The position numbers and the translations under genes were made by a program. Of a stretch of 54,502 bases of DNA, positions 53,024 to 54,502 are shown in pieces. Where the stretch lies: assembly GCA_012519985.1 (NCBI GenBank), contig JAAYPC010000148.1:1-54502 (forward strand), read 5' to 3'. Source of the DNA: Fibrobacter sp. Its GTDB lineage: Bacteria > Fibrobacterota > Chitinivibrionia > Chitinivibrionales > Chitinispirillaceae. Position 1 is the stretch's first letter; the number at the start of each line of letters is the position of its first letter. A model generated the notes under the pieces. It saw only the letters and a program-made list of their open reading frames with translations, made no database searches and had not been told where the DNA came from.

Positions 53024-54502
53024 TTAATAGGTTAATAGATGTTTGTAGTATACCGATTCCCCTGTTTTAACCCTTAAAATATAGAGTCCTGATGTTTTTG
53101 GTAAAAGAACCTTTCCGGCAGACCCGGATTTAGCCCAGACAAGTTCCGCTGAAAATCTTTGTCCGTTAAGTCCATAAATACCAACCTGATCAGGCATTTC
53201 AGGAGCTTTTACTTCTACGAATCGCCCCATTTGCCTGAATTTTAACCCGCACTTCGCTGCTTTATCTCTAACGTTTTTCGCTCTCACCTCTCCCTTGCTT
53301 TCCAGTAGAAGATAGTTTGAACTCCATGGCTTAACAGTAAAAATCAGAGGGGAGGTTAACGCAGAAGAATAAGGCGCAATATCATAGTAATTTTCGGGAC
53401 CAAAGCCATATTCCGGTCCCCTGTTTCCATTGATCTCAATATTATTACTCTCAGGATCATCAGCATTGACTGTAAACCAGTACACCGAATCTCCAGGATC
53501 AGAATCATCCAATTCAATCGCGACCGTTTTTTCTTCAACGGTTGGATTTACGATCACCACTCCGGCTTCTCCGGTTGAAAACCGTGAAGCATATACATAC
53601 AAAGAGGACTGCTCATTATATGTTCTGAGCATTACATCACCAAAGAAAGAATCGAAGTAATAATAAGCAAAAAAAGAAGGATGAGGGGTATTATCGGGTA
53701 CATCGGGGTTATTTCTTGAAAGTAACCCATGATCACCTTCTGTTTCATCATACCCGTTTGCTATATCCCATATATTAACAAGACCATAGCCATGGGTGAT
53801 AACCTCTCCCAGTACCATATTGATAAACAGGTTACTGACCATTGATGAATTTTTTCTTCCTGCCCGCACATTATATTCTGTTAAAGCAACAGGAAAGTGC
53901 TCCCTGTTTTTATTTGTATACTTTTCCACCATCCTCTTAAGATTATCCATACTCTTTTTAATCACAACAATACTGTCGAGCATCTGCTGTACCGTGATGG
54001 TGTTAATATCAGAAGCCCAGGTAAAATATTCGTGGATAACCAGGAAATCGGCATGATTCTGAACTTCCGGTAATACATGCGCAGACCAATTGTCATGGTC
54101 TTTTTCATCAGATAGCATTACTGCCCCAATTTTAATTGATGGATCTGCCGCCCGCATAGAATCTGCAAAAATCCTGAAATCTTTTCCATATTCGGTTCCG
54201 CTTATTACACCCAACCCTGAAACATCATACCCGGCTTGCCATGATCCATAGTGCTCATTTCCAACTTCCCAATATTTTGCCCCTTTTTGTTTCTTAATGT
54301 TCAAGTCACGAACCCAGGCCGCAGCATAAGATGCAGCCCTTTGCACTCTGTCGTCTCCCATAAGAAAGCGGGCAAGAGCATAGTTGACGCATGGCTGAGG
54401 CCTTGCATTCAAAGAGTCAGCCAGAGCTATCATGTTATCCGTTGTCATAGTCCAGGACTGGTTTGGCAGTCCCTTTAAAAGCTCATCATAGCCATCACGA
54501 AC
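53024..54502 (-). CDS. Arabinofuranosidase-like glycoside hydrolase (clan GH-A, GH51/39-like), 5' end outside window
   Basis: The frame is open to the window edge; an internal ATG at 54448 is not the start because 18 codons upstream continue in frame (RDGYDELLKGLPNQSW). In the 492 residues seen, the acid/base lies in YWEVGNEHYGSWQ (about residue 80) and the nucleophile in VALTEYNVRAG (about 210), the clan GH-A pair. Then a beta-sandwich with VYASRFSTGEAGVVIVNPT and a sorting-type tail ending VYYKHLLTY (SGLYILRVKTGESV). Family members cleave alpha-L-arabinofuranosides or xylosides. The tail indicates secretion; a signal peptide would be beyond the edge. Confidence 0.8.
   Translation of the reverse strand, partial: VRDGYDELLKGLPNQSWTMTTDNMIALADSLNARPQPCVNYALARFLMGDDRVQRAASYAAAWVRDLNIKKQKGAKYWEVGNEHYGSWQAGYDVSGLGVISGTEYGKDFRIFADSMRAADPSIKIGAVMLSDEKDHDNWSAHVLPEVQNHADFLVIHEYFTWASDINTITVQQMLDSIVVIKKSMDNLKRMVEKYTNKNREHFPVALTEYNVRAGRKNSSMVSNLFINMVLGEVITHGYGLVNIWDIANGYDETEGDHGLLSRNNPDVPDNTPHPSFFAYYYFDSFFGDVMLRTYNEQSSLYVYASRFSTGEAGVVIVNPTVEEKTVAIELDDSDPGDSVYWFTVNADDPESNNIEINGNRGPEYGFGPENYYDIAPYSSALTSPLIFTVKPWSSNYLLLESKGEVRAKNVRDKAAKCGLKFRQMGRFVEVKAPEMPDQVGIYGLNGQRFSAELVWAKSGSAGKVLLPKTSGLYILRVKTGESVYYKHLLTY

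Noticed and set aside
1-54502. tRNA, rRNA or riboswitch genes
   Set aside because: No cloverleaf with a GTTCGA arm and no recognised riboswitch core was seen in the gaps between genes; only a visual scan was possible.

Overview
The window looks like a chromosomal segment of a free-living, Gram-negative, polysaccharide-degrading bacterium of the FCB group, most likely Fibrobacterota/Chitinispirillia-like. This is inferred from gene content, not from a marker gene. The reasons are a BamD-like protein, an outer-membrane barrel, lipoproteins, several secreted glycosidases (GH9, GH10-like, GH27, a GH51/39-like enzyme and a DUF4832 protein), and C-terminal tails resembling type IX-type sorting domains. 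There are no tRNA or rRNA genes, no CRISPR array and no phage genes.

Layout. 1-0.8 kb: the 5' end of a REP-associated tyrosine transposase (RAYT) gene and hairpins carrying a CTCCGTCCC motif. 0.8-4 kb: phosphofructokinase, divergent from an Ig-like lipoprotein. 4.2-10.2 kb: a tight minus-strand operon with bamD-like, nadD, a 65-aa zinc-ribbon protein, the AmmeMemoRadiSam radical SAM enzyme (Tat-like N-terminus), a Memo-AMMECR1 fusion (Sec-like N-terminus) and a membrane protein with a degenerate spermidine-synthase-like domain. 10.5-11.8 kb: an NtrC-type regulator with an altered GAFTGA loop. 11.8-12.6 kb: a cluster of REP-like units. 12.65-13.9 kb: an encapsulin nanocompartment operon (ferritin-like cargo plus shell). 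13.9-15.2 kb: a gene-poor stretch with three perfect stem-loops and a terminator-like hairpin. 15.2-18.3 kb: a DUF302-like protein, EngB, a MITE-like element carrying a nested 159-bp tandem repeat, and a stand-alone trpD.

18.4-22.5 kb: a secreted operon (tail protein, beta-propeller/di-heme cytochrome, outer-membrane barrel). 23.1-31.5 kb: a GH10-like protein, a hydrazine-synthase-alpha-like di-heme protein, a bacterial GT41 (OGT-like) glycosyltransferase and a DUF4832 protein. 31.7-37.8 kb: a GAF/PPDK_N/nucleotidyltransferase fusion downstream of glutamate dehydrogenase, and a Na/Ca-exchanger-like protein. 38-41 kb: a leucine-rich-repeat/Ig protein joined out of frame to a GH9 cellulase, apparently a deletion scar. 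41.3-46.9 kb: small hypotheticals, a ferredoxin-like aldo/keto reductase, a serine hydrolase and purC. 47.8-50.1 kb: a GH27/CBM6 alpha-galactosidase followed directly by a second MITE copy with an 11-bp target duplication. 50.5-54.5 kb: a REC/PAS/histidine-kinase hybrid and a partial arabinofuranosidase-like gene.

The strongest leads for new biology are the apparently exported AmmeMemoRadiSam operon with its membrane SpeE-like partner, the HzsA-like and propeller/di-heme surface cytochromes, the REP/RAYT and MITE repeat families, and the PPDK_N-nucleotidyltransferase fusion next to gdhA.
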